A program made the position numbers and the translations under genes. From Certhia americana (lineage: Eukaryota > Chordata > Aves > Passeriformes > Certhiidae), in NCBI GenBank assembly GCA_018697195.1, contig JAGMWU010000034.1, forward strand, positions 1,189,426 to 1,253,425: DNA of 64,000 nt, in the 5' to 3' direction. Below the pieces are notes generated by a model, which made no database searches, was not told where the DNA came from, and was given only the letters and a program-made list of their open reading frames with translations. Positions within the stretch are counted from its first letter, which is position 1; every line of letters starts with the position of its first letter. Positions 37,201 to 49,552 of this stretch are shown here, piece by piece.

Positions 37201-40003
37201 GACACCAGCAAGTTAATACAGCTAAGTTAAAGGAAAGGTCCTAAACTGTTTGCCTGTAATTTCATCAAATACCAGCCAGGATAGCTGCTCCTCATTTTAG
37301 CCACCATAAAGACAAGGTGAATCCATTAGCTTGACATGGCAAGAGAAGAAACATTTCTATTTGAGTCAGCCCATTTCAATGCTCAGTGTAGAGAACAAGG
37401 CAAGACAAGGTTTGCAGTCGGGATAATATCTTACATTAGACTGATAAAGTTGGGAGAAATATATTAAATTTTAATATGCTTGTCTGTGTCTCAGATTCTG
37501 GTCAGACAAGGAAAAGGTGCCATCTCCCTATCACAGTTATTTTTCCCTCTTAAATCTATTGATTAAAGGTATTATTTCAAGTTACAAAACCCAAGAAATA
37601 CAAAAAGTACTTGAGGTTTTACAGTGTCAGCATCCAACTCCAGGGAGTGAATCTTTAGCTGAACTCATCCCCTAAACAAAGACAACAAAATGTACTCGGT
37701 ACCTAATTTGCCAATATTCTACTACTGCCATTCTGAGCATTAATTAAAAAAACAAAATGTAAATAGCTTAGTCTAAAAACTAAATCTCTCTAAAAACTAA
37801 GCTCTCACACCAAGGAATGAACAACTTTTTATACACAGGAGAGTAGATCCACTGACATGTAGGAGGCTCTTCCAGAGGTGCTGTTATCAGAGACATGATC
37901 CATCCTCTGCTACAACTATGGAAACACAGATATGCACAGAGCTGGCTTTGACCACAAAACACTAAAATGGAGCTGACCTGTGGCAGCCAAGAAGCCCACC
38001 TGAAGTCTCAGCTACCTTTTCCTCACCTGTTTCATTTGATGTGCTGTGACTTCGGTTCCAGTGCAATTTCTCAAAGAAGCCAGAGTTTTACACTTGTGCA
38101 CTTCCACAGAAGAGAGGTTTGCCCTTCTCTTCAATTTCTTTGGCCAAAGCAGCAGTTGGAGCAGGACAAAGTGACAACTCTGGTGACAAGTCAATTTGCT
38201 CCTCCAAATGCTTTTAAGTGTAGGAATTGACACACAACCTGAGAAGCCCTACATTCAGAGAAATCAGCTCCCCTCTATTAGGCCAGTATTGTAGTGATGG
38301 GACCCATTGAAAACCTTGGAATTCCACATTAGCTGATCATTCCTTTTACCATAATAGTCATGAACAGAATTTCTTTATAAATGCTTAGCAATCCTGAGAC
38401 AAAAGGATTTACACATTTAATCTTAAAGAGGTGTTTCCCAAGTTCCAGTCTAAAACAGTTTATAAAGGTCATAAAAAATTAACTTATCTTGCTGACTGAA
38501 GCTTTTTTTTAATGCACTCCAAGTTACAAAGGAATCACAGCTGGAGCCTTTAGGCCAATGCTATACCATATTTTCCACCCATTAGCAAGGACAGCAAATA
38601 TCTACATTTGGATTGTGCCACAGCAACTGTCTCTGATTCATCAGTCTTCATGTCTGAATATAAAAGCACAGAGCTAGCTGGACAGGTGCACTTTGTGCTT
38701 GTTTCACTGAATAACCTTGCAATTGTTTCCCACAAGAATTTAATAAGAAAACTGCCGAGGCAAAAATCATTGCACTTAGCCTGAGCCAAGTTCTTTCTAA
38801 ACTCTTAAAAACAGGACTCTGATTCAACATGTAAAAGATAACTTTAAAAAGCTGGAAGGACAGTACTTTGTCTGCAAGAAAAGACTTGGTTACAGGGAAT
38901 ACAATTCAGTGGGCTGAACCACCACATGTGCTTGCAGTGGTTATTAGATCCCAAGTGGTGAAGCTGATGGGGAGATTTTAAATATTTTTCTTTTTTTCTG
39001 TTCAAGATTCCAAACTTAGAATAAACTTATTAGAGGTGACACCCCTAAACTACAACGTCATTCATATGAGAAAATTTGAAAGCAAGTCAGGCCTTACAAG
39101 GATGTTATTAAGATTGCTCTTTGAAGTAAATTGAATTCTCCACATTTGTATTAAGAACAAGATCCTTGGTACTTTTGTCATATTACATTACTAGGTAGAG
39201 TGGATAAAACTAGAGTTTTTTCTACATTACTTTTTGAAGCTGAAATTTCTCCCCACTTCAATTAAAACAGATTCCCATGATCCATATTATTTATTATGTA
39301 TTCAATACAGGCAAAGGTCGGCACTCACATCTTCCCTTCATCACAAAGATGACCACAGAAATCCGACATGGTCCTGATTTCCAAGCACGCCACAAACCCC
39401 TGCATCAAACTTTGCTCTCCTCCAAGATGAAGTCTTTAATCTCTGTTGAGGAATAGTTCTCTTGTTTGCCCTGACAGAAAGGTGCCACAGAAGTTGCAGG
39501 TGCCAAACTTTTGCCTTCTGAAATGGTAGCAAGAATCCAGGAGAGAAAAGGGATTTGAGGTAAGAATGGGAGCCTGGAAATGTACATGCATGGCTGGTGT
39601 CTGGAAGAATTTCAAAGAATTTGATAAGGTTGGTTTTCCAATATGACCATCCCTGTGGCTACATGCTCCCAGTAATCACAGTAACCATGTCCTTTGTACT
39701 AGTCAAAACTTGTACAGTAGTCATTACTGCAGACAGGACTACCATGTGTGTTCAGGTACCATGTTTATTAACTAGATGGCTCATTTAAACAATCTTAAAG
39801 CAACTAAAGATGTATTTGCTCTTACGTGGCCCTGTAAGTTATGCAGTTGGGGATGTTGCTCAACAACCTTTATCATGAAACAGAGAACCACACTTTTTGG
39901 GATAATCTTTCAAAGTGACTCCTTGATCTCAATGGGATCTAATTTTTATTTTTAAATTTTTTTTTAAATTATTAAAGCATGGATGCATTTTATTAGACCA
40001 GAT
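31290..40003. other. Long non-coding stretch, no gene called
   Basis: About 8.7 kb with no recognised repeat family. Small items: a 14-base direct repeat (32883-32910), a G-rich stretch near 35023-35042, and a locally GC-rich patch at 32680-32830. Minus-strand frames of 115-128 codons at 33727-34074 and 32607-32993 have no recognisable domain. Several minus-strand acceptor-frame-donor combinations exist, but none is convincing alone. Confidence 0.45.
32883..32910 (+). repeat. 14-base direct tandem duplication
   Basis: CATTTGTGGAATCA is followed immediately by CATTTGTGGAATCG, differing only in the last base. A simple replication-slippage duplication. Confidence 0.9.
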
Positions 40004-40330
40004 TGTCCTGGGTTCAGCTGAGATAGAGATAATTTTCTTTCTAGTAGCTGGTACAGTAGCCATAGGTGTGTTTTGGATTTAGCAGGGGAATAATGTTGAT
40101 AACACACTGATGTGTTGGCTTTGCTGAGCACTGCTTGGCCCAAGTCAAGGATTTTTCTCTTTCCTATGTTCTGCCAACAAGGAAGTGCATGAGAATCCAA
40201 GAGGGATGATGGCCAGAGCAGCTGATCTGAAGTGGCCAAAAGATCTCCCAGTGTCATGCCCAGTATAAAAACAGCGAGGAATTACCTGAGAAGGGCTGAT
40301 TGCTGCTCAAGGACTACAAACACAGTTTAC
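40004..40330 (+). mobile_element. Solo LTR fragment of an endogenous retrovirus, 3' part lost
   Basis: From TGTCCTGGGTTCAGCTGAGA (40004) onward the sequence follows an LTR family that I know as abundant in songbird genomes: the 'gttcagctg.gatagag.taattttctt' start, 'ctagtagctggtacag', 'tgttttggattta', 'aatgttgataacacactgatg', 'gtcaagga.tttt', 'ctctgccaacaaggaagtgca', and then the promoter with TATAAAAA (40264-40271). The TG start is intact. After the TATA region similarity fades by about 40310-40330, and no CA end or target-site duplication is visible. ACAAGTGATGCA (40331-40343 region) looks like the reverse complement of a motif normally near the R/U5 boundary, so an inversion may have occurred; this is tentative. 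There is no internal viral coding sequence. The family name is not asserted. Confidence 0.8.
40264..40271 (+). promoter_or_regulatory. Relic LTR TATA box
   Basis: TATAAAAA lies at the position of the U3 promoter of the LTR fragment. The copy is diverged and truncated shortly after, so present activity is doubtful. Confidence 0.45.
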
Positions 40331-40343
40331 AAGTGATGCATCC

Positions 40344-41577
40344 TTCCCAGTTGTACAGCAATTAATTTTTTTAATAAAATTTTGACAGGACATTTCCAGC
40401 ATGCTTTACCTGAAAGGCACTTGTGGACAGATAGAAAATGTAGAAGTTAAAATATCTGTCTTCATACAGAATGACAGTCTATTTTTCTTTTTATCTACAC
40501 CAAAAGTGCTTTGGGACCCCAAACTAAAATGCTGAGTCCAGATGGAGTGTGGCATGACACAAAAGCATCATGCAAAGATGCTTAAGCCTAAGTAACAGAT
40601 GAAATGTGAAATGACAAGAGTGTTACCTGCATATTTTGCATGCACTGGCGACTGTATGGCCATACTTATGTCTACAAGTCCTGACATTCAAGATCTTAAA
40701 CCTTTTCATATCATGAATCATCTATTAGTCCAAATACTACCCTATATCCCTATTTTATTCCTCATTGCTCAGGTCATATCCCTCTTGTAAACGCAACCTC
40801 TGCCAACTACAGCAGCTACTTCTGTAAGTTAAGAACTCAAGGTTTAAAGACTTGTAAAAACCCTGAAGATTAAGAGAATAAGCACCTGATATCACTCACC
40901 TGTTTGAGAATATCTAGTTAACTTTCCAAGTTCCATCACATAGATAATGACAGTCAAAACAGTAAGTTGTCAAGTTTCCAATTCAGCAAAGCACTTAGGC
41001 AGGTGTGGAACTTAAAATACATTTTTAAAAGCATTCCCATCCATCAAAACACTTATCTTGTACTTAATACAGGAAAATGAGTAAGTCCTATTGACTTCCA
41101 TAACATCAGTAAAGGATAATTATATCAAAGTGAGCTGCTGTATCAAGGTCATACTGCAGAATCTCTGACCTTTCAGGATGTTTTCAGCACATTCCACAGT
41201 GAAAATGCAAACAGAAGGGAAATGTAGGTGGCTGACCATAGTGGCACTTTAGACCTGTTTAGTAACTGCCCAGTGAAGGGCTTTGGAAACTGTTATTTGA
41301 ATGTGTGACTGCCCACGTGGCAGCAGGAAAACACCACACACATTACACAATAATTTATATTGCTGTACAAACAGGGAAAAAGTAAGGCAAAAAGCTACAA
41401 GTCATCTGGAAATGCTCTCTTTAGTGTATTATCAAGTCTAAAAAGCCTGTTGTCATTTTTTAATTCTAGGTCTAGAATTCCAGGTATAATTCTAGTATGT
41501 GCCATACTCTGTGTCTTATTTTCATCTTATTCAACTGTTAATGTCTTAGGCTTATCAAGTTATTTTCATGCTTCTCT
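40344..41577. other. Non-coding DNA, no gene seen
   Basis: AT-rich sequence without recognised family or exon. Confidence 0.55.
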
Positions 41578-41578
41578 A

Positions 41579-41621
<43 letters not shown>

Positions 41622-41650
41622 GTAATAATAATAGTAACAACAACAATAAT
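41578..41650 (+). repeat. (AAT)n microsatellite
   Basis: About 73 bases of AAT/TAA trinucleotide repeat. The first 43 or so bases are perfect, followed by units interrupted by AGT and AAC. The open frame crossing it is a poly-asparagine artefact of the repeat. It is probably length-polymorphic because the perfect core holds about 14 units. Confidence 0.97.
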
Positions 41651-42349
41651 ACATTTTTCTTACCCATAACTCATTTTGCCAGTCCTTATTTCAAAGAAAA
41701 CAGACTTTGAAGTCAGCTAGTGTTGTATAGGGTATATACAACTCTCATAAGCGTCCTGTTCATTTTACCATAAAATAAACTATTGTTTGAGCACCAAAAG
41801 CAGGTATGCTCCCAAATGCTCAACATTTGAAAGTAAAGTTCCCAAAAGCATTTCAAAAGCCCTTAGGATCCTTCTAAGATATGTAGCTGACGATAAATAT
41901 ACTTTTTTACTTGTGTGTTTAAGTTCATCTCACCAAGAAACCTCTTCATCTTTCTGAGAGGGTCTCTCTCAGCAGTGATATCTGAGAATAGATTTCAGGC
42001 CTCATGCACCTTTTCAACACTTACAGCATTACTCACATTCTGCTTTGTCAGTCCTTGCCTGCAGGCAGAGCTTCAACACAATGAGCTCTATCTAGCTCTC
42101 AGCTTTCAGTTCAAAATATAAGATCCGTATGAATAAAGTAGAAGGAGTCTGTGATGAACAAACTGATACCAGCCACAGAATAAGACCTTGAATGCTGTAA
42201 GTAAAGATTATAATTTAGCACCATAATGAGACAAGAAAAGATAATTCTAAATACATGAGAGGTATCATGAGGTATATAAAGTTGGTTGGAATTTAGGCGT
42301 CCAAGGTTTCCAGAGCTAATTCTGACCCTTTTGGAGTTTGGCATTCAGA
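41651..42349. other. Non-coding DNA, no gene seen
   Basis: No recognised feature. The CR1 copy beginning at 42350 has lost its downstream half, so similarity stops abruptly here. Confidence 0.55.
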
Positions 42350-43200
42350 CCTTAAGTTGACAAGCCTGCAATTAGCTAGAATCTATTCCTTGCTTTTTTA
42401 ATCCATCTTTGAAATGGGCATTTGCCTTTCCTGCTGTTATGGTCTCCCTCAATTACCATAATCTGTCCAACATTTTAGACAATAACTACACTAACATTAA
42501 CCAGCTCTCTCAGCACCCACAGGAACATCCTATCCCATCCTTTCCTGGAAACTTGTCTACCTCCAGTTAGCAGCTTATTATCCAATCCTCTACAGCAGGT
42601 AACCACTTTGTCCCAAAACCAGTCCTGCCACCCAAACCTGCCATCAAAATCAGCATCAGACACCTCAGTCCATTCTGTCCCTTCATCATTCAACTGAGAG
42701 CACATGCTTTTGTTACTTTACCTTTTTCCTTTGCATCCCACAACAGTTTAAAATGCAACTGAATTTCCCTACTTCATCCACCTGGTTGGTCACCTTCCGA
42801 TTTTCCTGCACCCCAGGATCAAAGCTGATTGAACCTTGAAAAAGTTGTCCTTGAAGGTCAAATAGATTTCCCCAAACCATTCCATCCTACAGAGCAGCTT
42901 CCCATGGGATCCTGCCAAGCAGATCCTTGAAAAATCAAAGCTTACTCCCTAAGAAGTAATCTGAAGCAATTACCCTCTGAAGAAATCGGCGCTTCATCCA
43001 GCTGCTTCATTCCCCTTTGGATCTGAAATTCTACCAATTTGTGTCATTGCAACCAGCACAGCCACTGAGTACCACAGCCCCAGGCAGGTCTTGGTCACTG
43101 TTAAGAAGCAGATTCAGCAGATGACCTCCTTTAGTGAAGAGGAATTGGAGAATATTCAGGTTTGATTTCTGAGCAGTTTGTGACTGATCCAAGAAAACTG
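42350..43200 (-). mobile_element. Old CR1 LINE copy, endonuclease end to start of reverse transcriptase
   Basis: Read on the minus strand, the parts of CR1 ORF2 appear in the proper order. LLNLLLNSDQDLPGAVVLSG and CAGCND (about 43045-43130) correspond to the end of the endonuclease ('LLLTN..DLVGDVVVGGSLGCSDHE'). FKDLLGRIPWEAAL (about 42895-42940) and TFKDNFFKVQ match the linker ('FRELVGRIPWE', 'IFKDHLLQAQE'). WDRMFLWVLRELVNV (42481-42545) corresponds to the start of the reverse transcriptase ('PDGIHPRVLRELADV'), and a stretch resembling 'DPGNYRPVSL' follows at 42353-42382. Frames shift several times and stops occur, so the copy is dead and old. The catalytic half and the 3' end are missing. 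Confidence 0.75.
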
Positions 43201-44739
43201 TGTGTTTCTTGTTTGGAAACAAAGGCAAGACTGAAGTAAAGATTAAGTTCATAAGAATTAAATGCTTTATGTTAAAATATAATTTATGTAAGTAATTCAG
43301 TGCTCAGTTTTATTGCAGTGGCATGTTTTTGTCTAATGGGGTTGATACACATGTGCTGTGGAAAGACTGCCTCAATCAGCTAGAAACTCATCATCTCATC
43401 AACAGACTTCAGGCTCACAAAGCTATCAACATTTCAGTAGAGTTTGTGATGAACAATGTTTACAATTCATTGTGCTAAACCAAAAACCACCATGAAGAAC
43501 TTAAGAACAGCCATCTGTAATAAATGCAAGGCAGTGCAGTACCCAACAGCTCCAGGAGAAAGCCCTGCAGGGGAATTTGTGTAGTGTAGAACACAAATGC
43601 ATTTGCATGTTCAAGCAGAATGTATTCATTGCCTTCTAGTCTCTGAACTTTGCTGGCCTGGTCTAGACTCTGAATACTCACATGGAAGGCGACCTGTTTT
43701 CCAAAAGTGTACAAACCTACCTAATCTTTTTCTTTCTGTTTGCATTTTTATTCCATGATCATCTTTGCTTTGCCTTGTTTCATTACTCCTCTATCGTGCT
43801 TGCCTCACTGCTTATCTAAGAGTAAGCTAAAGCCCTCCACAATTCCATTTCAGCTCCTCACAGACAGTGTATAAATAGCACTGGTGTATACTGGTTTGCC
43901 CAAGTACGAGAAGGTCAGAAAAAACATTTTCTTTTGAGATGAAAAAAAGGAGGCAAAACCTAAGAATTTTAATAACAGCCCTGACATGAGAGCAACATAA
44001 TACCAGCCTGAATTACACTTGGTACCAGACTCTCATTGGAAACCCTAGATTGCTTTGTTCCTGTCCCTGACATAATATTCAAGTCTGGGTTTATATTTGC
44101 ACGGAATGGGGCTGTTCACTAGAGTCCATGCAAATCAAACACTTGATTTATGCATCATTCCACTGGAGGGTGTAACATTAAATTTAATTTTGTAAGAAAA
44201 GCCTGAAGTGCCTCTACGCCTGGGGCTGACATTGTGAACTAGGGAGAAAGGTGCACAAGAATTCATTACTGTTTCCAATATGCGAAATGCAGCATTTGAA
44301 TGAAACATTTGTCTCTTGTCAAAAGGGAGTAATGTCTGTTCATTGTAAAAAATATTTCTTCCCCCCACTTTGATTTTATCGCCAATTCAGCATATTGGAA
44401 GCTGAGGTTACAAGTGTAGCTCAGAGTGGCGATGATGGTGGGATGAATTACCAAATGAAATGAAGAGGTATTGGTTGGGTTGCAGTGCAGCTACAGAGTG
44501 CAGATGTTGGTCAGTCTGAATGCTGCCATGTAGCAGCATTTCATTGGAACAATTAAGAACAGTGCTGATTTTTCTGAGTTTATTCACTGCTTTCACAGAA
44601 AAGTTTTTCACTGCCCCAGTAGACCGCGTTCACTTACCTACACCTCCTCCTCCTATTTAGTTCTGAAAACACCAAGAAAAAGTTTTCCAAACTTCATGTC
44701 AAGGCACACTCAAGTTGAGTTTCTCAAACATTAACAGGT

Positions 44740-44789
44740 TTCCACTCTCTCTCAGCCTAGCTGTTCCACTCTGTCTCTCAGCCTAGCTG
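44740..44789 (+). repeat. 24/26-base tandem duplication
   Basis: TTCCACTCTCTCTCAGCCTAGCTG is followed directly by the same sequence with two extra bases inside (CTGTCTCT instead of CTCTCT). A local slippage duplication. Confidence 0.9.
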
Positions 44790-46480
44790 AGGTAACTTCT
44801 GGAGGAAGCCTCAGCTGAGCTCCAGTAATAACAAGGCCTTCCAGACAAGCAACTCTTTTTAGCTACAGATCATTAAGAATAGGCTCTTTCTCCCTCCTAA
44901 ACTTCCCACATTTCAGATCTGGATAAAACAATATAGATTTGAAGAGACCAAGGTCGAAAGCAGGACAAGAAGTAAGTTTGGTCAGCACAGAAGTTCTTGC
45001 TAGGCTATGGCACTGTCTTGGTGCTACTCCCATCAATGAGAACAACAGTAACCCTTCCTTTCTACCCCATTTTTTCCCTTCCTTTTCCTCCTCTAGGAAG
45101 CTTCCACAATCCAGACATGAAAGCAGGAGTTATGCTGCTAGCAGAAGTCCTGAATTTTAGCACCTGGTGACATCATGACTAAGTGGTTCAAAAACTGCAC
45201 ACATTTTTGACATGTTTTCTCTCCTTGAAAACAATTAAAGAAAAGGCTTTAGAATATTTTCTTTTCTGTGCTGAAACAATGTTTTGCTTCAAAAGTCACT
45301 AATATTTAAAGAAGTTAACCAAAATTAAATATTTCAGAGTCAGAGACAATATTGAACATTTCCTACAGTTCATTGTGGTTTCATTCTATTTTACTAAGGG
45401 TATTTGTACTCTGAGATTGGCCCCAGGGCACTTTCTGATTTCACAGCTCAGCTAACAAACCCGAGCTCCTATACCCACCCACACAGCCCTACAGCCATGA
45501 CACTGCTGCCCATTCTGTCCTGTAAAATCACACTTTCAAGGTCACTCCAGAGCATTCATGTCCCACGAGGCCAAGCTTCTGCATAACTTGTTCAGCTTGC
45601 CAAACCTTGATAGACTCTTGATCTGAAATCTTGAAGCTATTTTCTTTGTTCAGCTAATGAACAGTATGGTGATGAATACACATAAGGCAAAATTGATCCA
45701 CTTAATTCATCATTTGTACATATGTATGGATTTAAGCCCTTTTAAATGGATTCTGGGATTAAACACCTATACCTACATTCACGAGCTGTTCAAAAATACC
45801 TAAGGGCATTGTGGTAAGTTTTGTACCTTAATTTCTGAAATTAAAAGATTGACCCCATGCTTAGCATTTGAAACTTTTTAAAAACAAGATGTATTTTGCT
45901 TGCTTGTTAATTGCTGCCCTTGCAGAGCTTTACTGTGGCTGTATGGCTTTGTTTCCTGGATGATTACAGGGGATAGGTCCCTGCAAGCTGCACCCAGCCC
46001 TGATGTAAGGAGAACAAAAAGCAAAATGGTAAAAGTCAAACCCACAACTCTGAACCTTAGAAGTTGGGCCTTGGAAGAACATATTAGTTACAAACATAAA
46101 TCAAAATACTGATAAAAGAATGGAGAAATGGCATCCATGGAGTGTAAACTCAATCTGTAGCTCTGTCAATCCTGATTGTCTTTACAACAGTCCTCAATGT
46201 CATATGTTCAAGTGGCCTTTTCTGTATCAGTGACCTTGCTCAAAAACAGCAGCTTAAGTCAACTTTATGCAAAAGAAATCCTTATATTATAGGAAATAGA
46301 ATTCAAGAAAGACTATGCCAAGTGCCTCAGTTATCTGCCTTCTATTTAAAACATAGCAATTTTTACCAAACCACTACTCCCTGGTGATTTTGGTCTTTTC
46401 AGTTTGCCAAACTTAGATTATTTCTCCCCCTGCTTAATTTGAAGAATTTAAACTTACCAAAGACAGCTTTTGGACTTGTA

Positions 46481-46509
46481 TTCTGATTCCTACGTGTTCT
46501 GATTCCTAC
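46481..46509 (+). repeat. Short direct repeat TTCTGATTCCTAC
   Basis: TTCTGATTCCTAC occurs at 46481-46493 and again at 46497-46509, a period of 16 bases. Confidence 0.9.
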
Positions 46510-48179
46510 AGCTCTGCAGAAACTGGCTGAAAACCAATGAGCTCAGTCAGGTTTCAGACTGAGATGCATTATGCCAGTTGCCTTCTATGTCAGCAAAAAT
46601 TTATTTGACAGTACCATATAGGGCCAGGTCAGACATTGAAAGAACTCATGATTTTCAGCACTTGTTGCTGATAAAGTGACATTAACAGATCAGAAGCTGT
46701 CTTGTCTTTGTCACCCCAGTAAACTGTTTCTCCCTGCTAACTTGAACCATTCTGAAAGAATTTTAAAGCCATTTTTCCTTATAAGCTTTAGCTTTAATCG
46801 TCATGCAAGGCAAAAGTTTGGACTCCTGCCCCCTGCTCTAAGAATCTAAATAGCTACTGTGCTAACAGCAGCTCAACATCAAACCTCACACTTTGCTTCT
46901 CAACCACCACAGGGTATATTCAAGCATCTGGAGGAGATGCACATGACAGAGAAGCTGAACTCACATCAGATGATTCCAGAGCTACTATTTATATGTTCCA
47001 TAAAGGCAACAGGCATGACTGATGTCTGAAGCATGCTTAATGGAGGAAAACGTTTTGATTTTAAACAGCATGAGTGAAAAAATCCAACACAATTTTGGTA
47101 AATTGCTACTGGAGCTATTTTCTCCCGTAGTACTATTTGTTCAGTTCCACATAGCAAGTTTCTCCCCTGTGGCCCAGGTCTGTGTTTCTGTTCCCTGCTG
47201 GAAATGTTACCTGCTATGGTTTATTCTTTCTGCCAGGTCACTAAGAGTGTAAATATCTCAGAGCCAAGAATCAACCCCAAAAGATCCTGCTGACAACTCA
47301 TTCCCTACTCAGGAAAGAGCAGCTGCTCAGGAACAGAATCTGAGACTTAATTTTACCAGTGTTTCAAGGAATACCAAGTGCTGCCCTAACTTTGCATCTT
47401 CCTGGTTTCTCCATAGTCTCAACACAATTCAAAGCCCATGATTCAAGATTATTAACAAGAAAGTACTCAGTCAATTCTTGGGCAGTTCTTGAAAAACAAA
47501 TGGGCAGAGCTTCAAGACCCCCTACCCCACTACTTCGGAAGCATCCACCTCAATGTAGCTGTTTGACAACACTGCTGGAACAGAAAGCCAGATCAACATC
47601 ACATGATGACCATCTGACCTTTACTGCAAATGCAGAATAGAGACTTCACTTGATAAGGTCTGCTTTCTTATCTCCAGTTTTATTTTCTCTCCAGCAACAG
47701 ACCAATACTATTCCTGAGATATCTTTCATTCCTTAAAGTAGTTATAAAATTATGTGTTTACTAACCTCAAGGATGCCAGCCACATGTTTCTCCTTGTACC
47801 ATTTTGCGTCCGTGCCAAATTTCTATTATCCTTATCTTCTGATTTGTAGTAATTGCTACCACCTTTCCACTTTCTTCCATGTGGTTTCCATGTTTTTCTA
47901 ACGGCTTTCAAGGTCCTTTACCGGGCCAGACTACTTTCTCAATTAGGACAGTGCCCTTCCTCACTCGGATTTCTGGGGAGGAGAGACTACTCAGTAAAGG
48001 GTCATTAATCTGTCTAAGTATAAGTTATTTTCCTCTCATGCCTTTCAAGTTTTCCCCCTGGCTGTGGAGTTTAGACCCAGTGGGTTCAGGTACTCCTGCC
48101 ATGCCTTTACACACCAGTCAAGTTTTGTGCTACCCTTAAGAAAGAGCCAAAAGGAGCTGAAAGGAAAAAATCCCTCATT

Positions 48180-48500
48180 GTCCCAGTGGGCAACAGCACA
48201 AAGAAAAAGACTCCTGGTTTCCAGCTGAAATCAGTGCACAGTTTATATCCATGGCTTTGTGCTGACAGTAGCCTCTATTGCAGAAATTTACTCTCCTTAT
48301 AGATTTATAGGAAACAATGATATCACCTCTGAATACTGCTAAGCTAAGCAAGCCATGCTCTTTCAGTTCAGGAATGACAGTCAGATCAGTCCTTTAATTA
48401 TTTCCAGGTGCCTCTTTTGCATTTGAATCATTTCTGCGCTATATCTTAACAGACCTGTGCATCTGTGTGAGGTCTCCTCAATGCCTGTTACAACAGCAGC
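48180..48500 (-). mobile_element. Ancient CR1 LINE 3' coding region
   Basis: On the minus strand the order of blocks matches the end of CR1/L3-type ORF2: 'gcattgaggagacctcacacag' (for 'gcattggtgaggcctcacctgg'), 'ggaaataattaaaggactg', 'gaactgaaagagcatggcttgcttagcttagc' (for 'gactgaaagagctgggcttgtttagcttag'), 'agaggtgatatcattgtttcctataaatctataagga' (for 'agaggggatatgattgc.ctctataaatacataag.'), and 'atggatataaactg...cagctggaaa' (for 'aatggatataaactggccatgaa...gctggaaa'). The resemblance is to older amniote-wide subfamilies, not the young bird ones. Frames are broken. The piece may continue upstream to about 48600, less clearly. Confidence 0.75.
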
Positions 48501-49550
48501 ACCTCACCCCTCCACAGACTGACATCTACCTTGGACAGAGCAATATTTAGTTTTCCTACAACCATCTCACCTTGGTTAAGCCAGAGCTATCCTATCATTC
48601 ATTCCCCTCTTTATCATTAACCATCCACAAATCATATTTTCTTGCCTTACCTTATTAGGTATGTATTTGATATACAAAGCATTGCACATGTTTTCTTCTG
48701 TTGGAAAGCCACCTGTCTTTTTTTATTCCAGTCTTCAGTACCTTCCTCGTCTGCTTTGTGATATCCCAGTTCTCTTCTTATATCCTGCATTTTTCTAGCT
48801 TTAGCACAAAAAGTGAATGTTCTGACAATGTCACTGATGAAAATCTGTGCAAGAACCATCAAAGGAAACACCTAGATGGGAGAACACCTTAGCAACCTTC
48901 CTCCAAGAGTTGTAGCCAAACTGCCTTTCATCAGTGGCATATAACTGCTTCTTTGGCCCCTTTGCACTTCTATCAACCTCATTTGTTGTCTGCCAGCAGT
49001 AATCATTTCCCTTGTGGGAAGCCTGTTGGGCATCCTACACCTGCCAAATAGTGAGCCTCCTCTGTTAAAACCAGGTGTCAGGTTAGGCTGTCACAATTTG
49101 TCTTTAATAAATAAATCATCAGCTTTGATACCATTCAGGATTTTCATGCCATCTTCAATTACTTCTAGATCAACAGCTTAGACTGCTGTAATTGAGAACA
49201 TTGTAATTTAAGCTGATTCCTACAAAGCTGAAAACACAAGCATTACAACTACTGCTGTGCAAACATTTGGTACTAGCACAGAAAAAATAACCAGGTTACC
49301 TAATCAACTATTTTCTATCAGAACAAACCTACCCAGAACAGCAGTAATAGTGCCAAACATATACCCTAGATCTGTCTAGAATGCTTAATTTACAAGACCA
49401 CAGCAGAAGAAAAAGCAGCCACAGCCTGATATGCGTACACATGAGAATCTCCTGCTGTATTCTGAAATTAACAGGTAGTAAGTTAACTTTGAACAACTTT
49501 GCAGTCTACATTCAAGTTCTCTTCATACCACTGGGGCAATGTGGACTTGG
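48501..49550. other. Non-coding DNA, no gene seen
   Basis: No recognised exon. The minus-strand frame at 48647-48871 lies directly upstream of the CR1 fossil in the minus direction but does not resemble CR1 protein. Confidence 0.5.
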
Positions 49551-49552
49551 AT

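Larger units (their letters stand above)
43201..48170. other. Non-coding DNA, no gene seen
   Basis: No recognised gene. Small tandem duplications lie at 44740-44789 and 46481-46509. The stretch 44130-44450 is repeat-free and AT-rich and could be conserved non-coding DNA, without specific evidence. Confidence 0.5.

Noticed and set aside
41360..41710. Asparagine-rich protein
   Set aside because: The poly-Asn run is the translated AAT microsatellite, and the flanking codons match nothing known.
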